DNA of 8,242 nt, taken from NCBI GenBank assembly GCA_029213105.1, contig JARGNS010000082.1, positions 2,108 through 10,349 on the forward strand, given 5' to 3'. Of this stretch, positions 1 to 7,160 are shown in pieces. The stretch's first letter is position 1. Every line of letters begins with the position of its first letter. The stretch comes from Planctomycetota bacterium. GTDB lineage: Bacteria; Planctomycetota; PLA2; JAEUHO01. The position numbers and the translations under genes are program-made. The notes below the pieces were generated by a model that saw nothing but the letters and a program-made list of their open reading frames with translations, ran no database searches and was not told the DNA's origin.

Positions 1-487
1 CTTCCTCGGTGCGGTGCGTGCGCGTCGCCGGAAGCTGCGGGCCCTGCGCGAAGTACTCGACGGCCTCCTCGAGGCGGAAGCCCGGCTCCCCGCGCGAGCG
101 CACGGCCCAGAGCTCCAGGCGGCGGGTTCCGATGATGCGGCCCGAGCTGCGCAGCAGGAACCACTCCTCGCGCACGAGGCGAGGCCCTCCCTCATTGCCG
201 GCGGCGCCATCCGGCCGGCCGCGCCGGATGAGCTTGATGTCCGCCCGCGGGAAGGTGATGCGGCCCACGCCGCCGCTCTTCGACACGCGCTCGAGAACGA
301 TCTGCTCGTCGGTCTCCTGCAGGATGCGGCCCTCCCACACGGAGCCGTTCGTGTGGATCAGCGTGTCCTTGGCGGCGACGTCCTCGTCGTCCGCGGCGTG
401 TGCGGAGCGCAGCCCCCCCACCATGGACGGCAGGGCCAGAACGAGGACGGCGACGGCGAGAAGGTGCCAGGGCTTCGGGAGGCGCAT
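1..487 (-). CDS. Exported protein of unknown function (N-terminal part, runs off left edge)
   Basis: The first 162 residues are visible; the C-terminus lies outside the window. It begins MRLPKPW, followed by a hydrophobic core (about residues 9-26) and an AHA site (29-31), so signal peptidase I cleavage before ADDED is likely and the mature protein should be periplasmic or secreted. Residues 41-90 form a compact strand-rich module (DTLIHTNGSVWEGRI, then IVLERV, then RITFPRADIKLIRRG), a pattern common in exported proteins that carry a small SH3/Sm-like barrel. A second region from residue 106 (REEWFLLRSSGRIIGTRRLE) also looks like beta strands. I cannot assign a function. No in-frame start lies just upstream, and no clear Shine-Dalgarno precedes the ATG, which is weak support for translation coupled to or downstream of selB. 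The selB stop is 52 bases upstream on the same strand, so an operon is possible. The signal peptide and continuous codon pattern make the gene itself credible. Confidence 0.8.
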   Translation of the reverse strand, partial: MRLPKPWHLLAVAVLVLALPSMVGGLRSAHAADDEDVAAKDTLIHTNGSVWEGRILQETDEQIVLERVSKSGGVGRITFPRADIKLIRRGRPDGAAGNEGGPRLVREEWFLLRSSGRIIGTRRLELWAVRSRGEPGFRLEEAVEYFAQGPQLPATRTHRTEE

Positions 488-539
488 GGGGCCATCGTAG
501 CGATCAGCACCCTTACGCCGCGAAAATGGTGCCCAAACG

Positions 540-2474
540 TCAAGATTCGCGAAGAACGCGCCGGTCCCCTGCCCGGCGCGAGAAGCCGGACTTGTCCAGG
601 GCCTCGAGCAGCGGGATCACCCACTTGCGGGTCGTATCGAGCAGGGCGCGCGCCTCGGCGGGCGTGAACCCGCCGTGCTGGCCGGCGTGGGCTCGCAGCT
701 TCTGCTTGGCATCCTCGATCCACGCGCCGTCGAACCAGTGCGTCTCGGTCTTGAAGACGAGACGCCGGGCCTCCATCAGCCGCAAGGCGCGGTTCACCTC
801 GGGGCCGGTGAGCTGCGCGTCGGCCTCGATGTCCTCGACGCTGGGCGGCCGTCCCGCCCCCTTCGCCAACTCGGCGCGCACGGCATCGCAGATGCGCTGA
901 TCGGCGGCGGGCAGCTCGGAGCTGTGGTCCTTGTGGCGCACGGTGCCGGCCTCGGTGCGAATCAAGCGCCCCTTGGCCGTCAGGTACTGCAGTACCTCCT
1001 CGACCACGGCGGACTCCATGCGACCCAGCGCCGCACGCACATCGGCAAGCGAGAGACTGTCCACCGCCTCGTCCTTGGCGTGCAGCTTCTTGACGGCCTC
1101 GTCCACGCGCCGCTGGAGCTTGTCGAAGGCGGATGCCTGGATCCAGCGCCCGGCGCGGCCCACGGCCACGGCCTCCCGCTCGGCCTGGAGTTCCTCGAGC
1201 AGCCGCGCCACGACGGGCGGACGCAGGGCCGTGCGTGCGGCGATGACGTCCTGCGTCACGCCGCGATCGCCACCGGAGAGCAGCATGCCCCGTACAAGCT
1301 CGCGGGGATCGTCGAGGTGGTCGGCGCGCGCGCGGAGCGCATCGATGATGCCCTGCCGCCGATGGGGCAGGCGCCCCTCGAGAAGCTCGATGACCACGCC
1401 CCCGCCGATGGTGCCCGAGGCGTTTTCCTCGCGCAGGACGAGGCGATCGCCGGGGGCAACCACGGTCGGCGCCTGGGTCTCGATCTCGACCAGGGCGGTC
1501 GAGCCGGGCTGCACGGGGACGCGGGCCGGCAGGTGGATCTTGGCGACGATCTGATCGGCGCCCACGTGCACGCGGGCACGGCCGTTGTGCTCGATCGCCT
1601 TGCGGGCACCGGGCAGCACGCGCACGCGCGCGGCGAAGCGCCGCACGGGCTGCAGCACGCCGGCCGTGGTGACGACCATGCCCCGCTTGATCTTCGAGAC
1701 GTTCACGTCGCTGAGCGCGAGTGCCGCGCGGTGGCCACGCGAGGCCACCTCGGAGTCACGGTGGTGCACCTGCACGGCGCGGATCTTGCCGACCCAGTCC
1801 CGCGGCAGCACATCGACGCGCTCCCCGACCCGCGCCTCGCCGGATACGGGAATCCCCGTGACGACGGAGCCGAGTCCGGGCACGTGGAAGCGGCGCAGCA
1901 CGGGCATACGGAAGATGAAGGGATCCTCGCCGCGCTCGACGCGCGGCGGCACCGAGGCCGCGATGGCCGCGTGCAGGTCGTCGAAGCCCTCACCGGTCTC
2001 GGAGGAGACGCGCACGATCTGGGCGCCGGCCATGCCCGTCGGCTCGAGCATCTCCTTGATCTCCTCCTCGGCGAGGAACTTGGTGTCCTCATCGACGAGG
2101 TCGCACTTGGTCAGGGCCACGAGCAGGCGCGTCACGCCGAGGACGTCGAGGATCTCGACGTGCTCGCGGGTCTGGGGCATCGGGCCGTCGTCGCAGGCCA
2201 CGATGAGCAGCGCCAGATCCATGGCCGTGGCCGCCGCCACCATCGTCCGCACCAGGCGCTCGTGGCCCGGCACGTCCAGGAGCCCGACCTCGGTGCCATC
2301 GGGCATCTCGTAGGCCGCATAGCCCACATCGATGGTCATGCCCCGCTCGCGCTCCTCGGGCAACGTGTCGGTCCATGTGCCGGTGAGGCGCTTGACGAGC
2401 GCAGTCTTGCCGTGGTCGATGTGACCGGCGGTGCCGAGGATGACGCGACGAACCTGGGACGTAGCCGTACTCAT
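540..2474 (-). CDS. selB: Selenocysteine-specific translation elongation factor SelB
   Basis: This 644-residue GTPase should deliver selenocysteinyl-tRNA to ribosomes at UGA codons marked by a SECIS element in the mRNA. All G motifs are visible: G1 GHIDHGKT (17-24), the G2 region ERGMTID (43-49), G3 DVPGHE (67-72), G4 TKCD (122-125) and G5 VSS (156-158). After the GTPase come EF-Tu-like beta-barrel domains (about 180-370) and then a long winged-helix region. The last 42 residues carry the signature of the final SelB winged helix (FTPAEARALL, TTRKW with R616 and K617, PLLEALDKSGFSRR), which in the family binds the SECIS hairpin. EF-Tu and other translational GTPases lack this tail, and the length matches bacterial SelB (about 610-650). 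The frame stays open far upstream, antisense to recJ, but homology starts at MSTATS; the nearest GGAG is 15 bases upstream, so the ribosome site is weak. No selA, selD or tRNA-Sec gene is in the window. It is divergent from recJ. Confidence 0.96.
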   Translation of the reverse strand: MSTATSQVRRVILGTAGHIDHGKTALVKRLTGTWTDTLPEERERGMTIDVGYAAYEMPDGTEVGLLDVPGHERLVRTMVAAATAMDLALLIVACDDGPMPQTREHVEILDVLGVTRLLVALTKCDLVDEDTKFLAEEEIKEMLEPTGMAGAQIVRVSSETGEGFDDLHAAIAASVPPRVERGEDPFIFRMPVLRRFHVPGLGSVVTGIPVSGEARVGERVDVLPRDWVGKIRAVQVHHRDSEVASRGHRAALALSDVNVSKIKRGMVVTTAGVLQPVRRFAARVRVLPGARKAIEHNGRARVHVGADQIVAKIHLPARVPVQPGSTALVEIETQAPTVVAPGDRLVLREENASGTIGGGVVIELLEGRLPHRRQGIIDALRARADHLDDPRELVRGMLLSGGDRGVTQDVIAARTALRPPVVARLLEELQAEREAVAVGRAGRWIQASAFDKLQRRVDEAVKKLHAKDEAVDSLSLADVRAALGRMESAVVEEVLQYLTAKGRLIRTEAGTVRHKDHSSELPAADQRICDAVRAELAKGAGRPPSVEDIEADAQLTGPEVNRALRLMEARRLVFKTETHWFDGAWIEDAKQKLRAHAGQHGGFTPAEARALLDTTRKWVIPLLEALDKSGFSRRAGDRRVLRES

Positions 2475-2528
2475 GACCGTGTAATCGGGCTCCGGAGGGC
2501 GTCGGTGCGGGTGGCTACCGTGGCGCGC

Positions 2529-2554
2529 GGGCTTCGAGGGAGAAGCCCCGAAGC
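2529..2554. repeat. Overlapping inverted repeats forming two mutually exclusive hairpins
   Basis: GGGCTTC (2529-2535) pairs with GAAGCCC (2542-2548) to give a 7-bp stem with a 6-base loop. GCTTCG (2531-2536) can instead pair with CGAAGC (2549-2554), a 6-bp stem with a 12-base loop. The two pairings use the same left arm and exclude each other. The element lies 20 bases upstream of the recJ ribosome site, and on the opposite strand it would lie in a selB leader. It has no T-tract, so it is not a classic terminator. A protein-binding site, a leader switch or chance in GC-rich DNA are all possible. Confidence 0.45.
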
Positions 2555-2573
2555 GGTGCAGATCGTAGCGACC

Positions 2574-2579
2574 GGAGGG
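2574..2579 (+). promoter_or_regulatory. Ribosome binding site of recJ
   Basis: GGAGGG lies 3 bases before the ATG at 2583. The recJ frame is open for more than 600 codons upstream, antisense to selB, so this site is the main reason for choosing the ATG. The alternative GTG at 2634, nearer the first family-like residues (VEWRLR), has a purine-rich match only about 16 bases upstream. Confidence 0.7.
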
Positions 2580-2582
2580 TTC

Positions 2583-4502
2583 ATGCGCATACCTGAGACG
2601 CATGGTTCCCCGGGGAGCGGATCCGTCCCGCTGGTGGAGTGGCGCCTGCGCGCTCCGACGACCCATCACCACACCCCCGATCCTGACGCGCCCGCAGGGG
2701 CAGCCCCGGCCTCCCAGGGCGATCCCACCGAGGGCGCCGAGGCCTCCCGCACGGGGGCCGACGACCCGCTCCAGACCGACGAACAGATTCAGGGCCTCGC
2801 TTCCCAGCTCGGTGTCCCGGCCCTCGTGGCCCGACTCCTCTGGCAGCGGGGCGTCCGAGACGAACCCCGCGCCAGGTCGTTCCTGAGCCCGAGGATGGCT
2901 GACCTCTCCCCTCCCGAGGGTCTGCCCAACCTCGATACGGCAACGGACCGCCTGGCGCGGGCTCTTTCCTCCGGCGAGCGCGTCGCCATCTGCGGCGACT
3001 ACGACGTGGACGGCATGACCGGCACCTCGCTGCTCGTCCGCTTCCTGCGGATCGCCGCCAAGGACCCCGAAGCGCAGGTCACGTGGTCGATCCCCGACCG
3101 CGAGAAGGATGGCTACGGCCTCTCGATCCGCGCCATCGAGGCCCTGCATGCCGACGGGGTGACCGTGGCCGTCACGGTCGACAACGGCGTCACGGCCGTC
3201 GAGCCCATCCGCCGGGCCGTCGAGCTCGGCATGGACGTGATCATCACGGACCACCACCTGCCCGGCGAGGAGGTGCCGCCCGCGCTGGCCATCGTGAACC
3301 CCCGTCTGGGCGCCGACGGTCCGCTCGAGGGTGCCGGCCTGCACGATCTATGTGGCTGCGGCCTCGCGTTCCAACTCGCCTGGGCCGTCGCCGATCGCCT
3401 CCGGGGCCGCGGCGTGGACGCCAAGAAGCTCAAGGGCTTCCTGCGCGACGCCATCGGCCTGGTCGCCCTGGCCACCGTCTGCGACGTCGTGCCCCTGCGC
3501 GGGCAGAACCGCCTGCTCGTGGCGGCCGGGCTCTCCGCCCTGCGACGCTCGCCCCATCCGGGCATCCAGGCCCTGCTCGAGGTCGCGCAGCTGGGCGCGC
3601 TGCCGCTGACGACCGAGGACGTCGGCTTCAAGATCGGCCCGCGCCTCAACGCCGCCGGCCGCCTCGGCATCCCCGAGGTCGTGATCGAGTTGCTCACGAC
3701 CGAGGACGCGGCCCGCGCGCGCGAGCTCGCCAAGACCCTGGACGACGCCAACCTCGAGCGCCGCAAGATCGAGCGTGGCGTGCTGGACGAGGCCGAGGCC
3801 ATCGCCGCCGCGCTGGTCGCGGAGCACGACCCGAGCGCGCTCGTCGTGTGGGGCGAGGGCTGGCACATGGGCGTCGTCGGCATCGTGGCCGCGCGCCTCG
3901 TCGACAAGTTCTCCCGTCCCGCTGCCGTGATCGCCTTCGATGGCGACACCGGCCGCGGCTCCTGCCGCAGCGTCGCCGCCGTCGATGTGCACAAGGCGCT
4001 CGAGGCCTCAGCCGAGCACCTGGGCAACTGGGGTGGTCATGCCGCGGCCGCCGGCCTGGACATCGAGGTCGAGCGCGCTCCGGCCTTCCGCGCCGCCTTC
4101 GAGGCCGCGGTGCACGCCCAGCGCGAGGGCGCACCGCCCACGCGCGTGGTCGATGTCGACGCCGAGACGGAGGTCGACGAGTGGTCGCTGCCGCTTGTCG
4201 AGGCCCTGCGCCGACTCGCGCCCTTCGGCAATGCCAACCCGGAGCCCGTCTTCGTCGTGACGGGTGCGCGGGTGGCCGGCAAGCCGAAGCTCATGGGCCG
4301 CGACTCGGCCCATCTCTCCTTCGCGCTGAAGCAGCAGGGCGGGGCCATTCGCGTCGTCGCGTTCCGTCAGGCCAAGCTGTTCGACCTGGCTGCGAGTGGC
4401 GTGCCGCTCGACCTGGCGGTCACCCCCGTGGTCAACGAGTGGCGCGGCATGCGCACGGCGGAGTTCCGCCTTGTGGACATGCGGCCCGCGACAGGCTCGT
4501 GA
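2583..4502 (+). CDS. recJ: Single-stranded-DNA-specific exonuclease RecJ
   Basis: RecJ degrades single-stranded DNA 5' to 3' in RecF-pathway recombination, mismatch repair and fork rescue, using metal ions held by DHH-family motifs. This 639-residue protein has the complete set: motif I CGDYDVDG (137-144), motif II VDNG (199-202), motif III TDHH (222-225), the GPRLNAAGR motif (352-360), a GRGSCRS segment and the DHHA1 signature GGHAAAAG (484-491). A C-terminal OB-fold follows, opening near LAPFGNANPEP and containing MGRDSAHLSFAL. No catalytic residue appears lost. The N-terminus begins with a WRLR segment (20-23) as in relatives, but about 40 residues of Pro/Ala/Gly/Glu-rich linker (25-64) then separate it from the conserved LASQLGVPALVARLLWQRGV region. 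This makes the protein somewhat longer than E. coli RecJ (577). The start rests on GGAGGG 3 bases upstream. It stops in TGA 13 bases before the end of the convergent lipoprotein gene, and no terminator is seen between them. Confidence 0.97.
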   Translation: MRIPETHGSPGSGSVPLVEWRLRAPTTHHHTPDPDAPAGAAPASQGDPTEGAEASRTGADDPLQTDEQIQGLASQLGVPALVARLLWQRGVRDEPRARSFLSPRMADLSPPEGLPNLDTATDRLARALSSGERVAICGDYDVDGMTGTSLLVRFLRIAAKDPEAQVTWSIPDREKDGYGLSIRAIEALHADGVTVAVTVDNGVTAVEPIRRAVELGMDVIITDHHLPGEEVPPALAIVNPRLGADGPLEGAGLHDLCGCGLAFQLAWAVADRLRGRGVDAKKLKGFLRDAIGLVALATVCDVVPLRGQNRLLVAAGLSALRRSPHPGIQALLEVAQLGALPLTTEDVGFKIGPRLNAAGRLGIPEVVIELLTTEDAARARELAKTLDDANLERRKIERGVLDEAEAIAAALVAEHDPSALVVWGEGWHMGVVGIVAARLVDKFSRPAAVIAFDGDTGRGSCRSVAAVDVHKALEASAEHLGNWGGHAAAAGLDIEVERAPAFRAAFEAAVHAQREGAPPTRVVDVDAETEVDEWSLPLVEALRRLAPFGNANPEPVFVVTGARVAGKPKLMGRDSAHLSFALKQQGGAIRVVAFRQAKLFDLAASGVPLDLAVTPVVNEWRGMRTAEFRLVDMRPATGS

Positions 4503-4515
4503 GCAAGCCGGGTTC

Positions 4516-6165
4516 CTAGAAGGGCGTGACGATGCAGGTGTGGCCGTAGCCGTTGCCGCCCGTGGGCGTCTCGTCGGCGCCGGTGGCCTCGAAGGGCTCG
4601 ACCATGAGCGTTGCCGCGTCGAGGATCACCAGCGAATCGACACCCCCGCCGCCGCTCAGACCGTTTTGGGCGTAGATATAGATCCGCGTGCCATCGGGAC
4701 TCAGGCAGGCTCCGTCCGTGTCGAACGAGTCCGGGTTGGGGAAGGCCGTCGTCCAGCTCGCCGTCAGGAAGTCGTAGACCGCCACGCACGGATAGCTGCC
4801 GTCGAACGGGTGGAACAGGAACATCCGGCCGTCGGGGTGCCGGCGCATGGCGCCAATGTAGTGGTACGTGCGGCCCGCATAGTCGGCCGACGGAGCGAGC
4901 GTGCCGAGCGTCAGCGTCGAGACGTCGATCGTGAGCATCGTGCCGTCGTGCGTACCGCCCATGGTATTGGCCGAGCCCGAGAAGGCCACGAGCAGGTTGT
5001 TGTCGTCGCGGAAGAACGTCCGCCGCGGCTGGTCTCCGATGCTGGTCGTATCGAAGCCCTGGACGCCGCCGGTGATCGGATCCGCGTCGAGGATCGCCAT
5101 GGTGTTGGCATCGACGACGAAGCAGAGCCCGCCATTGCGGATGCACGCGGCCAGGCGCGAGCCGGTGCGCGAGAGGCTCAGGCCCTTGCCGACCTGGCTG
5201 TCGCCGCCGATCTGAGCGAGCCCGGTCGCCAACGTGGCCCGGTTCACCTCCGCCATGGTCGCGCGGTCGATCTTGACGACGTGGACGTCCGTCGTGGCCG
5301 CCTGACGCGAGGCGAACGCCCCCGAGCCATTGATGTCGCCGCCCTCGGAGCTGTAGGCATGGCAGCCCACGGTCAGCAGCGCGTAGAGGAAGGCGCCGTC
5401 GGGCGACATCTGCACGTCATCCAGGAAGCCGACCGAGCCGGTCCCGTCGAAGGCGATCGTGCCGCCCGAGAGGTCCGTCCCCATGACCGGCGTCATGGTC
5501 GTGAGGTCCACCGTGATGATGCCGGACTGGTTGCGGGGCGACAGGTAGAGGAACCGGCCGTCCGGCGAGACGCAGCCGCCCTGGTTGCCCGCGTTCCCCC
5601 TGCTGATGGTCTGGAAGGCAAACGGCAACGTCACGAGAGGCGTGTTCTGGCCCGTGCCCGAGGAGTCCATGGCCGTCGGAGGCCCACCGTTGTTGTCGTC
5701 GGGAACGAACACCATCGGATGGTCGAGCCATTCGATGGTCATGGTGAAAGTGGTGCCGGTGAGTCCGGTGATGTTGAACGAACCGCTCTCCATCGCCCCG
5801 GGGGCGAGTGCGTTCGGGCCGAAGTACTTGTAGGGGTTCCCGTCGAAGAGGCCGTCGCCGGCTGCCGTGCCGTCATCGATGGACGTAACGACCGCCTTCA
5901 GGTTGAAGAGCAGGCGCGGGAAGTTGCTCAGGACCGAGAGGTCCACGGTGGCATCGCCGGCAGCGTGCAACTGCGTGGCCGTGCCCGTCACCACCAGGTT
6001 GCTGGCGGGGCTCGTCACCGTCACGGTGCCGGCGGTGATGTCGACAGCGAGCACGGTGATCTGCGGCCCGGGGGCACTCGATCCCCCACCGCCGCCGGAC
6101 CCACCGCACGCGGCGAGGGAAAGAGCGAGGACCAGAACCGGGAGCACGCGCAGCGAGAGCTTCAT
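4516..6165 (-). CDS. Lipoprotein with probable beta-propeller repeats
   Basis: This 549-residue protein starts with a lipoprotein signal peptide ending in LSLAAC (lipidated Cys20), then a Gly/Ser-rich tether (21-31), so it should be anchored in a membrane and face the periplasm or surface. Residues 35-160 look like an all-beta, Ig-like domain (ITVLAVDITAGTVTVTSP onward). From about residue 185 there are recurring strands typed SPDGxFLYL: near 200 (CVSPDGRFLYL), 253 (MSPDGAFLYAL), 440 (MRRHPDGRMFLF) and 487 (CLSPDGTRIYIY). Each is followed by a segment such as IITVDLTTM or LVILDAATLMVE. This is the pattern of YVTN/lactonase-like seven-bladed propellers. I see no obvious catalytic set. Seven cysteines besides Cys20 may form disulfides. 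AGGAGG precedes the ATG by 4 bases. The gene is convergent with recJ and divergent from the next lipoprotein. Its role is unknown; binding or scaffolding at the envelope is a guess from the fold. Confidence 0.92.
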   Translation of the reverse strand: MKLSLRVLPVLVLALSLAACGGSGGGGGSSAPGPQITVLAVDITAGTVTVTSPASNLVVTGTATQLHAAGDATVDLSVLSNFPRLLFNLKAVVTSIDDGTAAGDGLFDGNPYKYFGPNALAPGAMESGSFNITGLTGTTFTMTIEWLDHPMVFVPDDNNGGPPTAMDSSGTGQNTPLVTLPFAFQTISRGNAGNQGGCVSPDGRFLYLSPRNQSGIITVDLTTMTPVMGTDLSGGTIAFDGTGSVGFLDDVQMSPDGAFLYALLTVGCHAYSSEGGDINGSGAFASRQAATTDVHVVKIDRATMAEVNRATLATGLAQIGGDSQVGKGLSLSRTGSRLAACIRNGGLCFVVDANTMAILDADPITGGVQGFDTTSIGDQPRRTFFRDDNNLLVAFSGSANTMGGTHDGTMLTIDVSTLTLGTLAPSADYAGRTYHYIGAMRRHPDGRMFLFHPFDGSYPCVAVYDFLTASWTTAFPNPDSFDTDGACLSPDGTRIYIYAQNGLSGGGGVDSLVILDAATLMVEPFEATGADETPTGGNGYGHTCIVTPF

Positions 6166-6308
6166 GAAGCCTCCTCAGGTGGATTCGGAGCACCGACCAA
6201 CAGGCACCACGATACCGGACCCGGGCCCGCCGACAAGGGTGCGGTGAAGGCGAGGGCCGAAGCGTCCGTCGCGGCTAGGCTGGGCAGCCCCCGCCGCGAG
6301 GAACGACC
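6166..6308. promoter_or_regulatory. Divergent intergenic region between two lipoprotein genes
   Basis: This 143-bp gap holds the start signals of both lipoprotein genes. On the minus side are GAGGAGG (6170-6176) and the candidate promoter given separately. On the plus side is GAGGA (6298-6302), 6 bases before its ATG. A TAGGCT (6276-6281) could be a weak -10 for the plus gene, but I find no -35 partner. Nothing else is recognised. Confidence 0.6.
6209..6236 (-). promoter_or_regulatory. Candidate sigma70-type promoter for the propeller lipoprotein
   Basis: On the minus strand TTGTCG (6231-6236) and TATCGT (6209-6214) lie 16 bases apart. Each matches four of six positions of the -35 and -10 consensus. 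The -10 box is 43 bases upstream of the ATG, a normal leader length. In DNA this GC-rich such a pair is not expected often, but it rests on consensus matching only. Confidence 0.4.
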
Positions 6309-7160
6309 ATGCGACGCCACGTCCCCTGCCTGCCCCTGCTGCTGCTCGCCTTGGCTGCGTGTGGCCCCGAGGAGGCCTCGCCTCCCCCTCCGACGGGCAC
6401 TTTGACGGTGATGCTGGATGGCAAGCAGATTGCCACGCTGGACGGGGGCGCCCTGCGCCCGCGCCTACGACTCCGCGAAGCGGTCGCCGGAGCGCTCCCC
6501 GCGGAGGACACGTGGCTCGTCCTCGAAGCGCGCAGCCCCGGGCGCGTGCTGCGCGTGCCCGAGCCCACGACGCGGTACCACGAGCAGGACTTCTGCCTGT
6601 TCCTGGGCGACGACGGTCGCCCGGCGGTCGGGATCTTCCGGCGCGACCGCCCCGAACTGACCCCCGAGGTACGCGCCCTCATCCGTGAGCCCACCCTGGC
6701 CCTCACGGCCGCCACGTCGGTACACGTGCGGACCCACGCGGAGCCGACGGGCGCCACCCCGGCGGCTCCGTCCGTCGCGGTGGTGACGGGCGACGGGGAG
6801 CCCCGCTCGCTGACAGGCGACCGCCTGGCCACGCTGCGGCCGTTCGAACCGGGCGGCAACGCCGAGGACGCGATGCACGAGAAGGGTGAGGGGAAGAGGA
6901 ACCGCCGCTCGAAGGGTGGCGGGTACCACCTCGCGGATGTCCTGGCGCTCATCGAGACTCGGCCGATCGGATCGGTGCGCCTCGTGACGGGCGCCGGGCA
7001 GGAGGTCGTCGTGGACCGGGCGCTTCTGGACGCACGCAGCGGTCTCGTGCCCACGCTCAAGCTCAACCGCCGCGGGCAGTTCAACTACCGGCCGGTGGGC
7101 GCCGAGCGCGGGCCCCAGCTTCGCGATGTGCGACGCATCGAGATCACGTTGCGGGACTAG
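6309..7160 (+). CDS. Lipoprotein with two related beta-rich modules, function unknown
   Basis: This 283-residue protein has a short lipoprotein signal peptide ending in LALAAC (Cys18), then a Pro-rich tether (25-28), so it should be membrane-anchored outside the cytoplasm. Two parts of the mature chain look alike. Module 1 has a DG start (37-38), a TLDGGALRP segment, LREAV (55-59), and VLEA strands ending near LFLGDDGRPAVGIFR. Module 2 has DG (162-163), SLTGDRLATLRP, LADVL (208-212), then VRLVTGAGQEVVVDRALL and LKLNRRGQFNYRP. Module 2 also has a charged insert (183-205, rich in Lys, Arg, Glu and Gly). The layout of module 2 is loosely reminiscent of the molybdopterin oxidoreductase fold without visible cofactor residues; this is a weak resemblance and I give no function. 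GAGGA lies 6 bases before the ATG. The gene is convergent with the PilZ gene, and its TAG stop is part of a CTAG palindrome. Confidence 0.85.
   Translation: MRRHVPCLPLLLLALAACGPEEASPPPPTGTLTVMLDGKQIATLDGGALRPRLRLREAVAGALPAEDTWLVLEARSPGRVLRVPEPTTRYHEQDFCLFLGDDGRPAVGIFRRDRPELTPEVRALIREPTLALTAATSVHVRTHAEPTGATPAAPSVAVVTGDGEPRSLTGDRLATLRPFEPGGNAEDAMHEKGEGKRNRRSKGGGYHLADVLALIETRPIGSVRLVTGAGQEVVVDRALLDARSGLVPTLKLNRRGQFNYRPVGAERGPQLRDVRRIEITLRD

Larger units (their letters stand above)
2475..2582. promoter_or_regulatory. Divergent intergenic region between selB and recJ
   Basis: This 108-bp gap must contain the start signals for both selB (minus) and recJ (plus), unless transcription begins inside the opposite gene. 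No convincing -35/-10 pair is visible on either strand. A TACGAT (minus strand, 2562-2567) resembles a -10 box for selB but has no good -35 partner. The 8-mer CCGGAGGG occurs twice in direct orientation (2492-2499 and 2572-2579); the second copy contains the recJ ribosome site. The centre holds two overlapping inverted repeats, described separately. Confidence 0.5.

Noticed and set aside
488..539. Promoter for the left-edge exported protein gene
   Set aside because: No -35/-10 pair or Shine-Dalgarno could be recognised in these 52 bases; transcription from upstream of selB is equally likely.
675..2582. Plus-strand open frame of more than 600 codons in phase with recJ and antisense to selB
   Set aside because: The encoded sequence is low-complexity and lacks any family motif, while the opposite strand encodes a complete SelB. 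It reflects high GC and codon bias. recJ starts at 2583 with its own ribosome site.
2475..3344. Upstream extension of the selB frame, antisense to recJ
   Set aside because: SelB homology begins at MSTATS with the G1 motif at residue 17, as usual. The extension would cover the recJ catalytic region and has no recognisable domain.
4485..4530. Possible bidirectional terminator between recJ and the convergent lipoprotein gene
   Set aside because: Only a 4-bp stem (GCTC/GAGC) can be formed and there is no T-tract.
4396..6405. Plus-strand open frame of 669 codons opposite the propeller lipoprotein
   Set aside because: Its composition (Arg, Ala, Gly, Val, His) is typical of an antisense shadow. 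The minus strand has a signal peptide, lipobox, ribosome site and propeller repeats.
6465..7156. C-terminal extension of the PilZ protein over the lipoprotein gene
   Set aside because: Past about residue 120 the sequence has no domain pattern and reads as the shadow of the lipoprotein gene, which has good start and export signals.
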